Notes under the pieces: model-generated | Databases searched by the model: none | What the model saw: the letters and a program-made list of their open reading frames with translations, nothing else | What the model was told of the DNA's origin: nothing | Origin: Artocarpus heterophyllus | Lineage: Eukaryota > Streptophyta > Magnoliopsida > Rosales > Moraceae | Direction: 5' to 3' | Length of the DNA stretch: 64,000 nucleotides | Assembly (NCBI GenBank): GCA_025403435.1 | Contig: CM046345.1 | Location: 310,001-374,000, forward strand | In this document: one piece after another, positions 36,171 to 48,150 of the stretch | How the letters are laid out: the number at the start of each line of letters is the position of its first letter | How positions within the stretch are numbered: position 1 is the stretch's first letter | Program-made: the position numbers and the translations under genes

Positions 36171-37171
36171 ATGGAAGGAAACAAAGAAGACGACGTAAGA
36201 AAAGGGCCTTGGAAGGCTGAGGAAGATGAAGTACTAATTAACCATGTCAACAAGTATGGTCCTAGAGACTGGAGCTCCATTCGATCCAAAGGCCTTCTTC
36301 AGCGAACCGGAAAGTCTTGCCGTCTCCGATGGGTCAATAAGCTTAGACCAAACTTGAAGAAGTAGGATCAGGATCATTTTTTCTATATATTTTCAAATTG
36401 CTATATGAAAAACATGTAAAAATCTAACATGGGTTTTTCCCTAGTGGCTGCAAATTTTCGCTCGAGGAGGAGAGGGTGGTAATAGAGTTGCAGGCACAAT
36501 TTGGGAACAAGTGGGCGAGAATTGCAACGTACCTGCCCGGGAGAACCGACAACGATGTCAAGAATTTTTGGAGTAGCAGGCAGAAGAGGCTAGCTAGGAT
36601 TCTGCACACATCTTCAACTCCTTCCAAATCACATAAAAACAAAAGGCCAATTCCTGCTACTCCGCATAATGAAGGAGAATCATCATCAACTGTACTCTCA
36701 TGCACGTCATCTTTGAAAGACAACTCCGAGATAAAAATGGTGTCGCTGCCGGATCTTGTCAACCCAAAACTGCTTAATTTTGAGCAAGATCTTGGACAAG
36801 CATTGTTCAACCATGCTACCCAGAAGAATCAGAATCCATGCATTGACCCGCAACCATTAAACCTAAATCCTTTCCCTCCAGTATTACAATCCCAATCTGA
36901 CCTCAAATTTCCATCAGAAGAAAGCCCTGACTTTATAACCAAGCTTAATGACCCTGACTTTGATATGTTTGGATCCCTGGAGGCTTCAAAACTTGGAAAT
37001 GGAGCAGAAGAACTTCTGTTCGACATACCTCCATTTCTCGAACCAGTGGAAAAGCCAATGTTTAATGATTCCAGTAGTACTATCCCTGACAGCTTCTTCG
37101 ATGACTTCCCCGTCGACATGTTGGACCAAATTGAGTCGCTTCCTAGCCCCCCACCACCACCAGAGCCGTGA
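36171..37171 (+). CDS. DUO1: R2R3-MYB transcription factor, DUO POLLEN 1-like
   Basis: DUO1 drives male germ-cell division and sperm differentiation in flowering plants. Exons are 36171-36361 and 36445-37171 (AA|GTAGGA donor, CCCTAG acceptor), giving 305 residues, close to Arabidopsis DUO1 at just under 300. R2 has Trp at 14, 34 and 54 with the usual spacing; R3 has Phe68 in place of the first Trp, then W87 and W106. The R2 block GPWKAEEDEVLINHV, GLLQRTGKSCRLRWVNKLRP and the R3 block PGRTDNDVKNFWSSRQKRL are diagnostic for the DUO1 group rather than other R2R3-MYBs. The C-terminal half is Ser/Pro-rich with acidic patches (DIPPFLEP, SFFDDFPVDM), plausible as the transactivation region. A miR159-like site lies in R2. 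It is transcribed towards the convergent TOM7 gene. Confidence 0.93.
36270..36290 (+). promoter_or_regulatory. miR159 target-like site in the DUO1 coding sequence
   Basis: The 21 bases beginning TGGAGCTCCATTCG pair with the well-known plant miR159 with three differences, one of them a G:U. They encode DWSSIRSK in the R2 repeat. Arabidopsis DUO1 carries a miR159 site at this place. Cleavage here is inferred, not shown. Confidence 0.75.
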
Positions 37172-37465
37172 CTAACAATCACAATCTATTCATTTCATCT
37201 AGAATTTGTTAGAAACTACACCCACTTGTACTACTTTCTTTAGAGATTTCATCTGTATTTCTCCCATTCTCCTATTCTTATTCCTCGGACTATATATATA
37301 TATATGTGTATATATCAGCCACTGCCTGAAGGACAAGGTCTTCTCATTCATATCTAGGACTCATTGGTTATTGAAGTTGCAGGCATCTTATCAAGTGATC
37401 AGGATTTGTGAAAAGATTATCATGGTAATCTTAACAATAATCAGACATTGCAATCAATATTAGTA

Positions 37466-37496
<31 letters not shown>

Positions 37497-38160
37497 GCAA
37501 TGTTATAATTTTGTACATACTGGCAATTGAGAAGAGTTCTAATCACCTTTCATATTTCATTCAACAAAAATGAACAATATTTAAGAAGAATTAATGAAAA
37601 ATTTCATTCACGAGCGATCACTAAACATCAAAACATGATAAATAAAAGTGTGAACAAAATTACTTAGCAATCTGTGTTAAATTTCTCTCAACATCCTAAA
37701 ATTCATATAAATATCAAGCCAGATAATACAATTACTGCGCAATAAACCATAAAACTTATTTAAAAAAAAAGAAAGAAAGATTAAAGAAGAGGAACCCTAA
37801 AAATACACTATTTCGATTTCAACTCGATTCAGACAAAAACAGCAAAAAGATTAAAACTTTCTCCACTCTTCTCAAAAATCCACTTCTCAGCATCCCAAAA
37901 TCACATAAAGAAAAATTATACTATCTCTATTTCAATTCGATTCGACGAAAACAGTAAACAAGATTAAATATTTCACCATTTTTCTCTCAAATCCATTTCT
38001 CAACATCCCAAAATCACATAACAGATTCCAAAGCAGCTACGAAGTAAACACTATTATTAGGTAGAAGAAGAAGAAGAAGAAGAGAAACCCTAGCTATAAA
38101 AGCAGAGACGCGATGTGGAATCGACGGATGATGATGAGATCAGAGATCGGAAATCACGGA
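37172..38160. other. Convergent 3' regions of DUO1-like and TOM7 genes, with tandem repeat
   Basis: This holds both 3' UTRs. An (AT)n tract lies at about 37470-37495. Two units of about 110 bp (near 37805-37912 and 37917-38022) share TTTC(A/G)A(C/T)TCGATTC, AAACAG(C/T)A and CATCCCAAAATCACATAA, a tandem duplication close to the end of TOM7. A GAA microsatellite lies at about 38062-38082. Confidence 0.55.
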
Positions 38161-38376
38161 TCAGACAGGGCTGAGGAGCTGAGAGAGGTGGGGCTTGGGT
38201 TCGGAGTTCATGCCGATGATGATGACGAGAGGAATGAAGCCGTAGTGAGTAATGACCTTCGCCTTCTTCGCCGCCCATGTCGTCCACTCCTTCACCAACC
38301 GCTCAGTCGACTGCCCCTCATCATTCGAGCCCTTGCTCGACTTCCCCTTCGCCTTCAGACTAACCCTAGACGCCAT
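38161..38376 (-). CDS. TOM7: TOM7, small subunit of the mitochondrial outer-membrane import complex
   Basis: A 71-residue, single-exon protein; plant TOM7 is 70-80 residues. TOM7 is a tail-anchored subunit that tunes the stability of the TOM translocase. Residues 1-25 are Lys/Ser-rich and cytosolic. The core [20 protein letters not shown] leads into the membrane segment [12 protein letters not shown], then the conserved C-terminus [13 protein letters not shown]. The start [12 protein letters not shown] (38376) was chosen for its plant-like N-terminus; an in-frame ATG nine bases upstream exists. The gene is convergent with the DUO1-like gene. Confidence 0.93.
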   Translation of the reverse strand: MASRVSLKAKGKSSKGSNDEGQSTERLVKEWTTWAAKKAKVITHYGFIPLVIIIGMNSEPKPHLSQLLSPV

Positions 38377-40059
38377 GGAAGACAAGCTTCACTCTTTTGA
38401 ATCTTCTTTCTTCTTTCTCTCGACAGCTTGAAACCCTAACAAATGAGATTTTTTATTTTGATCACTCTTTCTCAAAAAATAATATTTATCATTTATAATT
38501 TATAATTTAAAATATATAGACATTCCCCATTTCTTTATGTTATTCCAAAGGTGCCCTTATTATTTTTTTACAGAAAATTAGTTTTACAGTTTCACATTTT
38601 TACAAATTTTTTTTTCTTTTCCAAAAACAAATACACTCTAAACTTTATAGTGATCAAAGATTCTTTTAAAAATAGATGCCAAGATTAAATTCTGTCATTT
38701 GTGAGAAAAAACTATAATATGAAAAAGAATAATTTGAGGGTATTTAATATGATGATTAGAACTATTGGTTAGAATTATTACTCTTGTATATGAGAGCTTT
38801 ATATTGTAACAACCTTTTGCTCTTACTGCAACATGTGAGAGTTTTACACTGTTCTTAATTGAAAAGTTGATTAAAACCGACTAATACTAAACATGCTATT
38901 TATTTGACCATGCAAACAAAATCATACAAGTCCAACGCTTTTTATCTACTCAAAGCAAAAATTTCCACAATTGCTCATACAAGACTTTGTTCTTGAGTAC
39001 AGTGCAAGCAAATATGACTTCTGGAAAATTAGAACAAAAATAAATTTCTCTATTTGATTGCTCAAAGCCAAAGTTTATACGGACCTTCAAAAAAACAAAA
39101 AATAAATAAATAAATAAAAGAAAGATTCAACACAAAGTCTATAGCATACGTGAGTCCCAACTTTGTAAGAGAGAAGGGTGCAGCCCCAAAAACTTACTTT
39201 ACAGAAAGAGATAAAAAAAAGTCTTGAAACCATGACGAGCTCCCAACTCTACAAGAAAGCTGAATCATAACATTATCAGCTCTTAACTCTGTAAGATATA
39301 AGAGTGCAATTTATATCTTTTAAGAACATAGTTCAAACCACTAATTGACTGTTTGGTTAAGTGGTGGGAATTGGTTTCCACCACAAATTTAGTTATAAAC
39401 AGTGTAAAGCTTTCACATGCTATATTAACTAAAAAAAGAATTGCTACATTGTAAAGCTTTTGCATGCTCAGTAAAAGTGGTTCTAACCAACGGTTCCTAC
39501 CACCCTTTCAAACACCCTCTAAAAGTGGATTTGATAACACAATTTAAAGTAAAAATTAGAATTAATTCATTATAGCATGTAAGAGCTTTACACTATAGCT
39601 TACTTTTGTTTTATACAGTAACACATGAGAGGTTTATACCATAATAGTTGAAATTATATAGTTGAAACGATATTACCAAACAAAGTCTAAATTATGGTTC
39701 AAACCAACTCACTAAATTATATCCAACTTTAATCTAAATTTTTGGTTTAAATTGTTTCCAAAGATCCTAGAGCATCGCATGCCCTTGACTCCGATGGAGA
39801 CAAAACGGTTGCCCGCCCAAATGAAGAGAATTGGTCGGACCCCAAAAGAGACAGAAAAACAAAATAGGGGCCACTCAAGAATTTTTGCAAGTTTAAAGCA
39901 AGGCCCACAAAGATACTCCAGCCAGCACATGCGGCTCCTTGACCAACCAGTCAAAACAATGCAAATTAAAAACAAATTAAGAAAATTAAACAAAATTATT
40001 AGAATATTATGGGATAGTTTTACGTTTCATTGAAATTTCAGAACTGGGTAAATATAAAC
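38377..40059. other. TOM7 promoter side and intergenic DNA with inverted short repeats
   Basis: No gene is seen. A motif of about 20 bases, (A/C)CATG(T/A)GAGAG(T/C)TTTACACT, occurs near 38830, 39568 and 39623 and in the reverse orientation (GTAAAGCTTT(C/T)(A/G)CATGC) near 39402 and 39451. Ends reading GACTGTTTGGTTAAG (39347) and CCAAACAAAGTC (39677-39688) suggest a PIF/Harbinger-like MITE, but a clean target duplication is not seen. Confidence 0.4.
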
Positions 40060-40226
40060 AAGTATATAAAGGAAAAGATTTGTGTTTATTGGGAGAGGGA
40101 GGCCTTTTTGTTTCTCCTCCACTAAAAGGAGAGAATTGAAAAAAGAAAAGGAAAAAAAAAAAGAAAGAAACAGAAGAGCCGAAGAGAAAGAGGAGACGCA
40201 AAACACAAAACCGAAAAGCTCAAGAG
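40060..40226 (+). other. Probable first 5' UTR exon of PECT1
   Basis: A purine-rich stretch ends at the strong donor AGCTCAAGAG|GTAAGC (40226/40227). It lies 2 kb before the PECT1 ATG with no gene between. The 5' end is not defined by sequence. Confidence 0.45.
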
Positions 40227-40374
40227 GTAAGCAAATCAATGGAAGGAGAACACAACACAAACACAAATTATTATTTTTGGAGAGAATTCATTAAAAATGG
40301 AAATGGGTTTTCTTTTTCATGTTATATCCTTCTTCTGGGAATTCTAAAAATCCCAACTTGTCGTTGCTCAGGTC

Positions 40375-41077
40375 GAGAGGTGAACAACGGGCGGTTTAGT
40401 AGTTTTTAGGCGGGTGTGGGTCGGTTTTTTTAAATGACGGGTTGGCGATTAACCAACCCACAAACCCTCCGTGGAATGGATGGCGGTTTCGGTTTGGGTG
40501 CGGGCGGTGGGGCGGGTTGGGTCTACACTAATGTACAATATAATTTTTTGAGCTCTTTTTTATTAAAAAAAAGTGAAGAAAATTTGTAGAAAATATAAGA
40601 TGATAATATATAAAGCATTCCTAACAACAACCTAAGTTTGACGTCTAAAGACAATGATCATATTCACAATAAATTAAAAAACATAATCACTCATTGCAAC
40701 AAGAAACATCAACTACAGATGAAATGATGAACAAAGTCAATAATTCTTGTTCTTTTATAAACCTGTTCATTGGGTTCGAAAATAACAGGATACTACAGAT
40801 GAAATGATGAACAAAGTCAAGTGTTCTTTTTCTTTTTAAAGAGTGAGGAGTAGGGGAGGTTTAGATTAAGATTTTTTTTTTGTTTAAGAATTAGGCGGGT
40901 GGGTTCAGGTTGAACCTGCCCTCTAAAATTTAAAACCGTACCCGTCCATCAACACATATAGGCGAACGGGTTAAACCCGTCAATAGGCGGGTTAAACCCA
41001 CAAAGTCCTTTTTTTCGACCGGGCTGAGCGCATACACGGATAGCCGATGGTTGCGGGGCGGTTTTTATACACCCCTA
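40375..41077. mobile_element. hAT-type MITE in the PECT1 leader intron
   Basis: A perfect 8-bp direct repeat CTCAGGTC flanks the element (40367-40374 and 41078-41085), as expected for hAT transposons. Terminal inverted repeats are short and imperfect (GAGAGGTG.. on the left, ..CACCCCTAC on the right). The subterminal regions are rich in GGCGGGT and ACCCG motifs. There is no transposase. A 29-bp direct repeat starting ACTACAGATGAAATGATGAA occurs twice inside (about 40713 and 40792). Confidence 0.8.
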
Positions 41078-41649
41078 CTCAGGTCCCCCACGGCCCTTTT
41101 CTTCACAGCTTTTCCTATAATTTTTTAATCATTTAGTTGATTACCCACTTTTGATTTTGGTCTCTCCTATTTAGATTTTAAGATTCGTATATTTTTCTCT
41201 TTTTTTCCCCCTTTCTTCATAAAATTCCTTGTTCTTGTTGCTGCTGTCATTTCTCTGTTCCGCAGGAAAAAAATAAAGTAAAAAAGATTAAGGTTCTGTC
41301 TACCCTTTTAAGGTGAGATTTCTGGGTCAGATTCAGAATTTCACTGCTTTTGCATGTTGAGCTCAAAGGTCTCCATCATTAGGCTTTGGATTCGCCGTTT
41401 GCTTAATTCCCACCAAGTGTTTGTTTTATTGCTTTGTTTTTTTCCTTCTGATGTTTGGATTTTATTTTATTTTGATTTTGTTTATAAATTGCACATCTTC
41501 TGTAAAGTCCTCCAATGAATTGCCTTCCACTCCTCTTTTTAGATTTGAAATGCCATTTGCTTGTTGTGCGTCTTTCTCTTTTAATCTTCTTATTACTCTG
41601 GAGTAACGTGTTTGCCTTTCAGCTTAGATCTTAAGCTTTAATTTTTATC

Positions 41650-42190
41650 TTTATGATTTCGTGTATTGATTGTGGAGACATCAATGGGATTCAGGTAGAA
41701 TTAAGATAGATCCCCACATGGGATAATAAAAAAAAAAGAAGAAGAAAAAGAAAAAAGAAATCGAATTAGAACAAGCTTAATCCTCTGGTTTATATTATTG
41801 GTATGTGTGGTTATAATATCAAACGGATTGTGTATTCATTGTGGACGATCAATGGGGTAAAATTGGTAGATCCTACCATTGGAAAATAATTCCAAAAACA
41901 ATTAAACAAGCTTAATTATTTGGTTTGTCTTTGTCTCCTACAAATTATTGGTATGTGAGGCTAGTGATTGGTACCACTTTTGTTGTAGGCTTTTGTGTCT
42001 CCTCTTCAGCCGAAAGGCTCATTGAATAAGCAGAGGAAAAGGTAAAGAAATCTAATTAAAACAAGCTTAACTCTTTGGTGACGTATTGGTATTTGTTTAT
42101 GTTAGAATATATCATGTGATTTATACCACTTTCTTTACAGGTTTTTGTGTCTCCTCTTCACTCAAAAAGGCTCATTCGAGAATAAGTAGA
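41650..42190 (+). repeat. Three imperfect tandem units in the PECT1 5' leader
   Basis: Units of about 140-160 bp share, in order, ATTG(A/T)GGA..ATCAATGGG, AACAAGCTTAA, ATTGGTATGTG and TTTTGTGTCTCCTCTTCA. The AACAAGCTTAA element occurs at about 41770, 41905 and 42060. The last two units carry a copy of the acceptor region (GTAGGC.. and ACAGGT.. before TTTTGTGTCTCC at about 41988 and 42140). The final copy leads into the PECT1 ATG. Confidence 0.6.
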
Positions 42191-42220
42191 GAGTAAAAGG
42201 GCAGGATTCCCACCATTACC

Positions 42221-45200
42221 ATGGATTACAAGAGTAACAGTTGGATATGGGGTGGTGTGTACAACTTCCTGCACCCTTTCAGCGGTCTAATGCTCACAGC
42301 GGCTTTGTTGGGGCTGTCCACAAGCTACTTTGGTGGAATAGGGGTTCCCCATGTGCCGTTCTTGTGGTCCGATTTGGGAATTCTCTATAAGAAGCGCGAG
42401 AAGAAGCGTATTCGTGTCTACATGGATGGCTGTTTTGATCTCATGCACTACGGTCATGCCAATGCCTTGAGGCAAGCCAAGGCTTTGGGCGATGAGTTGG
42501 TCGTCGGGGTTGTTAGTGATGAGGAGATCATTGCCAACAAGGGTCCACCTGTTTTGTCCATGGAAGAGAGGTTGGTGCTTATGGCATGGATTTCTTGAAT
42601 TCCTTGTCTAATTTTGATTCAAATCACACATGTTAAGAAACGTTTGAGTTGCTTTGAAGCTTTATCTCACTTTTCTCTGTACAAGCTTATGTAAACACAA
42701 TTGCAATAGATGCACTTTTGAGATAGAGTTATAGCTTGGGGATGTGGTTTGGTGATTGTTTTACTATTTCCCTTGCTTAGACGGTTAAACCCTTGATTGG
42801 TCTTACTCAGTTGCTATATTTTGGCTACTATGAGAGTTTTGTGCAGCTGTATGTGATAAGGATGATCATTTACGTGCACGATAACCAAGTATCTTTTGAA
42901 CTAATTTTGAAGTTCTCTCTAGGCTGGCTCTTGTTACTGGGTTGAAATGGGTGGATGAAGTCATAGCCAATGCTCCTTATGCAATTACCGAGCAGTTCAT
43001 GAATAGACTCTTTAATGAGCATAAGATTGACTACATCATACATGGCGATGATCCTTGCCTACTTCCAGATGGAACTGACGCTTATGCGTTAGCAAAAAGA
43101 GCTGGCCGCTACAAGCAGATTAAACGCACAGAAGGTGTCTCCAGCGCAGATATTGTAGGTATGATGCTTCTCTCAATCTCTCTCACAGCCATGATTTTTT
43201 TGTTATTACTAGTTAGTTGAGAAAGTTAAAGCACTCTTTGTGCATGTGATTAAATATATTGCTCTATTAGCCAAACGTTGCGTGTTAAGAATCTAACTCT
43301 TCTTATAATAATTACATTTATGTAGGACGGATACTTTCCTCTACGAAAGATAAGAAAGCATTCGAAGATCATAATGGGACATCGTTGAAAGGAGATCATA
43401 AAGAACGTGGATCCAAGGGTGCCCATTTATCTCAATTTCTAATGACATCCCAGAGAATTGTGCAATTCTCTAACGGAAAGGTGTGTTTTAAATATCCATT
43501 AGTTATAACACAGTATTTATGAGCAACGTATCAAACTATTTCATCTATAGCCTTGTGTATAACAACAAAAAAAGAGGTCTAATTCATTCACATATTAAAG
43601 GAAGTTGAAGAAGCTGCTGTTCTCCCAAGATCAAGATCAATGCTGCTGCTTCTATTTCACCATGTTCTTTGTAGTCATGGTTATTTATAAGATACATGTG
43701 TATGGGGTCTGCCATTTTCACTTTCGTATTATTATATTATTTGTCTAAGTGGGAAGATACATCATCCTTTCGAACAGACAGCCGTCTACTATCAAAAAAA
43801 TAATCACATAATTTATAGTTGCACATTTTTGTATATTCACATATCAATTAAGCTTTTCTCACCATGTTCTTTGTAGTCACGGTTATCTGTAAGATCCATG
43901 TGTATATAGTCTACCATTTTCACTTTTGTATTAGTTGCATTATTTGTTTAAATGGGACAACTACATCATCCTTTCGAATAGACAGCTATCTGGTATCACA
44001 CGAACAATCATATAATTTATAGTTGCGAATTTTGCATAGTCACATGTCAATTTGGCTAAACGTTTCTTCACAAGATCTTACCTTAAACTTTTATGTATTA
44101 AGGTATAAAGTTAAAAATCTTCACTAATTCATTATCATTTTTTTTCTTAAATTTTTTGTGTGTTTTTTATTTTATTTTATTGCATTTTTAATTGTGTTTC
44201 CCCTTATTGTTAACATTAACCACATCAAAATTTAGGCACCTGGACCGAGTGCTCGTGTAGTGTATATTGATGGAGCATTTGATCTTTTTCATGCAGGACA
44301 TGTTGAGGTACAATTTCTCATTTGTTGCTGTTAGCATCTTATTCATTGCCTTTTCTTCTTGTTTCATTTGTTGTCTTGTAATCACTTCCAAAATTGAGTC
44401 TTTGTTCACTTGGAAACTTGGAGCCTAGGTTGTTATTACACGCAACAAGTGTTTGTGTATTTCCATTTTGTGGTTCCATCTTGTCCTATCGTTTATTTGA
44501 TCTAACCCTTTGCTTGCTCAGATCCTGAAGAATGCTAGGCAGCTTGGAGACTTTCTACTAGTCGGCATCCATGATGACCACACTGTGAGGTATTTCCATA
44601 TCGTTCCCCTTGATTTGAAACCATTTCGTCATTGGTGTGCTTAAGTTACGGAGTTTCTTCAACATAAAATCTGAAGTTTTTATGTCCAAGTGAACCAGTG
44701 AAAACATTTAAAGATGCGAATGGTTAATCAATTCATGATATTGCGTGCAGTGAACACAGAGGGAAGCACTACCCAATTATGCATTTACACGAACGAAGCC
44801 TTAGTGTGCTGGCTTGCCGCTATGTTGATGATGTAATCATTGGTGCTCCCTGGGAAGCTACAAAGGATGTGGTGAGTGATTATACTTTTAACTCCGTAGT
44901 GTACTGGCTTTCCCATGTTATCTAGTTATAACTCTTGGCAAACTTGTGTCCCATTACTACTAAAACATCCATGTGTTCATTAGCTGGTTTTTTGTCCTAC
45001 ATAATTTTTTGGCGTGGGTTTTAGAGTTGCCATTATTGTTTGCAAGGCTAAGGCCTCTCTTTTGTTTATTGCAGATAACTACATTCAACATTTCTTTGGT
45101 TCTGCACGGGATAGTTTCCGAGAGCAACTCTCCGTCAACGGCAAGCCGGAAGTTTCTTTCACTTATGATACTCACCATTACAGTCCACTTTAGTAATAGA

Positions 45201-45785
45201 CTAATAGTTGGATATTCAAGGAGATAATTTTTTTTTTTCTTTTTCTTTTTTTTTTTTTTTTTTTGGTAATGCAGGGTGACACTGATCCATACTCTGTTCC
45301 CAAGAGCATGGGGATTTTTCAGTTGCTTGAGAGCCCCAAGAACATAACCACTACATCAGTAGCTCAGAGGATAATTGCAAACCATGAAGCTTATACGGTA
45401 TTGTTTTCCTTAAACTTTCTTGTTTTGCATCATAAGCATCTCATTTAAAAAAAAATGGGGCCTTTTCATTTTTGTACCTTGCATTTTGAGGTTACAAAAA
45501 AAAAAAAAAAGCCATATTTAAGACTCCAAAATTATACATCCACATCTTAAATTCTTGCTAAATTCTTGCCTCCTTTTTTTTGGGGTCAAAGGTATTGTTT
45601 TCCTTTAATTTGTTTTGCATGATTTACAACTCATTTAAAAATTTAGACTGATGAGGGGCTTGGAGTTTTGGCGGTTATGGTCTCTAAATTTATTATTATC
45701 GTCTTCCATGTAGAAACGCAATGCGAAGAAGGCTGAGAGCGAAAGGAAATACTATGCTGAAAAGAAATACGTCTCAGGAGACTAA
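42221..45785 (+). CDS. PECT1: Ethanolamine-phosphate cytidylyltransferase (CDP-ethanolamine synthesis)
   Basis: Makes CDP-ethanolamine from CTP and phosphoethanolamine, the rate-limiting step of the Kennedy route to phosphatidylethanolamine. Exons are 42221-42570, 42923-43158, 43326-43480, 44236-44307, 44522-44589, 44751-44871, 45075-45140, 45275-45397 and 45714-45785, all in phase, giving 420 residues (Arabidopsis PECT1 is 421). An N-terminal hydrophobic segment (LMLTAALLGLSTSYFGG) is the membrane anchor typical of the plant enzyme. Two cytidylyltransferase domains follow: the first with HYGH (near 42450) and RTEGVSSADIVGR, the second with FHAGH (near 44290). Intron 7 uses a GC donor (ACG|GCAAGC at 45141) because only this keeps the conserved frame. 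The Lys/Glu-rich C-terminus is normal. All key motifs look intact. Confidence 0.95.
43657..44060 (+). repeat. Tandem duplication (2 x about 202 bp) in a PECT1 intron
   Basis: Two head-to-tail copies start TTCACCATGTTCTTTG(T)AGTCA near 43657 and 43859. They share TGTGTATA.., CATCATCCTTTCGAA, AGACAGC and CATAATTTATAGTTGC in order. The copies are visibly diverged. They lie within intron 3. Confidence 0.8.
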
Positions 45786-46558
45786 TCAGAGATAGTAGGA
45801 AGTTTTCTTGATATAGCAAGTTTCATCATCCAGCTCTTGATTCGTTGAAGAGAGAGGCACGCCATTGATGAGAGAGAAATTTCCTGTAGGTGTCCATAGC
45901 TTTTTCTCCCTCGGAAGGAAGAGAACCAATTACATAGAAGAATACACCCCTCATTGTAGTTGAATCTTTCATTTATTTATTTATTTTCCTCTTTTTGTAA
46001 CATTCTTGATGTAACTTGTAGGTCTTAGAAAGTTGCATTTCCCAATAATGTTTCCCCAAGTTCATATATTGTAACGAGATTATGGTAGTGCTTTCTAATC
46101 CTCTTTTTATGACAGTGTTGTTTATTTCCGTAGTATTCCTCTTATCAATTTTTGTTGAATTGAATAGTAGAGTTCACCTTTTCTCATTATTTTTTTAAAT
46201 TGTTGGTGACCGGTTGGGCATATGTCCCAAAGTTTACCAGGGCTCATTATGCAGAGTGCTTAACACCTCAACCTAAATCAGTGATGTCGTCCCGTGCCTA
46301 AACCCACGGACCTCTTAACAATCTACTGGGACCGCGTGCGATGGAAAAAATCAAAAAAGAACAAAAATCAATCTTTCTACATTGCTATGAAACTACATAT
46401 TAACAATCCTTGAGCTGAGTTTCCATAAAAGGACTCTAAATACGAACACCCTATTATCGTGGCAAAGGCCATCCAAAACATGAGAGAAGAAGGGGGTCCT
46501 CTTAAGATCCCCCTAAAAACCCTAGAGCATAATCGGAAAAATGTGTTGTATATTAATA
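45786..46558. other. Convergent 3' regions of PECT1 and the unknown gene
   Basis: The left part is the PECT1 3' UTR. A patch at about 46200-46345 (GGTTGGGCATATGTCCCAAA.. CCCACGGACCTC) is of different composition and could be a SINE or other repeat remnant; no tRNA-like boxes are convincing. Confidence 0.45.
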
Positions 46559-48119
46559 TCAGTGATTAGCATTCAGTTCAGTGGGTCTCACTAGGACCAA
46601 GTGATGGGCGTCGGACGTGTTGTGAGGTGGCTGTGGCACCATGCAGTGCTGTTGCTGCCATTGCGGCAAGCCTTCCCCAGCTGACCGCATCCCGCCGATC
46701 CCACCATACCCATCACCAGATTGTCCTAATTGCAGTATGTTCTCATTGCTGTCCTCAATCTCCATTGAATCCTCGGCTTCCATGGTTAATTCGGAAGGCT
46801 CGGTTGTTTTCGAAATCTCTACTTCTGAAGCTGTAGGAGGAGGAACCAGTTGGGATGGTGGTACCCACGGAACAACAGCTAGGGATTCTTCCTGCCTACT
46901 GCTGCTAACAGCTACGTCTTCTTCAATGGCGGTTCCCTTCTGTTGGGTGGTTACACGGATAAATTGATCTGCGAAATCATGATCAGCCTTTGATAATTAG
47001 AATCAAACCCGTATGCAGATAATGATTAAAATGCCAAATAAACTACCAAATTTGCAAGATGACAAATGAATCGTCATTTTCAAAGCGTGTGTAAGTAGTA
47101 AATAACCTGAAAAGGTAGAATCCCTGATATTGTCCTCTTCTCAGTTCTCAAATATAGAATTAACAAAAATACTCTTAAAAAATCTCTTACAATTTAGATT
47201 TAACAGTAACAAGTATCACTGAGCTAAATCACAAAAGTAAAGCCTTGTATCCGAATGAATAAGTTTCAAATAAAAGATTACACAAACAAAAAAAATCCTA
47301 ACTCAGAAAGAAAAAAAAACATAACAAAATAAATCCTAGCAGAAAGTAGAGTCATATTTTCAGTAAAATACCCAACTAAATAAAATCCCAAAATATTCAA
47401 GACTTGTCCCAAATTAGACATTAGTTTTTGCTGATTCAACAAGAAAAACGCCCATTAAAGGCTCAAACTCAATAGACAAACAAAAACTGAGGCAATTTCA
47501 AAAACAAAGGTGAAAAATTAAGCCAAAGAAATAGTGATGATAAAATTTAAAAAAAAAAAAAAGAGGAGAATGTTGAAGAAAGCTTTAGCCTTTACTTACC
47601 CTTGAAGCCATAGATCAAGTCAGAATGAACGGAGACCGATAAATTACAAGGTGAAGAGCCATTCAAAAATGGGGAATTCAGAGGCTTGAACAAGACGATC
47701 GCTTTGTCATTCACAGTGTCCAATTCCGATTCCTCCATGAAAGCAGGAGAAGAAGCAGAAGAACAAGAGATCTCTGAAGACTCGTCCTCTTCCTCCATGA
47801 TCGGCGGCAACTCTGCATCCTGTTCAATTTAACCAAATCAATTCGACGCAAAATTAGCAACTTCTGTAAGAAAATTTTCTAGGATTTGATCAATTCAACA
47901 CACACAAAAAAAAAAAAGAACTTTTTGCGGGAAACATTTATATCTACATACCAGACACAAAATTGACACAAAAAGTTTTCAATTTCAGTAAGAAATTTTC
48001 CACACTCCAATCCAATCAATCATTTCGACACAAAAATTGGGAAGCTTTGGTGAGAAATTTGTAGAAACTAGAAGTTGCGTAAGAAAATTTCTAGGATTTA
48101 ATCAATTCGACATGCAAAA

Positions 48120-48150
<31 letters not shown>

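Noticed and set aside
36424..36810. 128-codon antisense frame over the DUO1-like gene (also 36829-37182)
   Set aside because: Mirror frames of a strongly coding MYB exon; no independent evidence.
39712..40033. Overlapping 93-codon frames on both strands
   Set aside because: They look protein-like in places, but neither strand shows a family motif or supported start. Likely repeat-derived.
46200..46345. Possible SINE or tRNA-derived sequence
   Set aside because: No convincing A box, B box or cloverleaf; left as an unclassified repeat-like patch.
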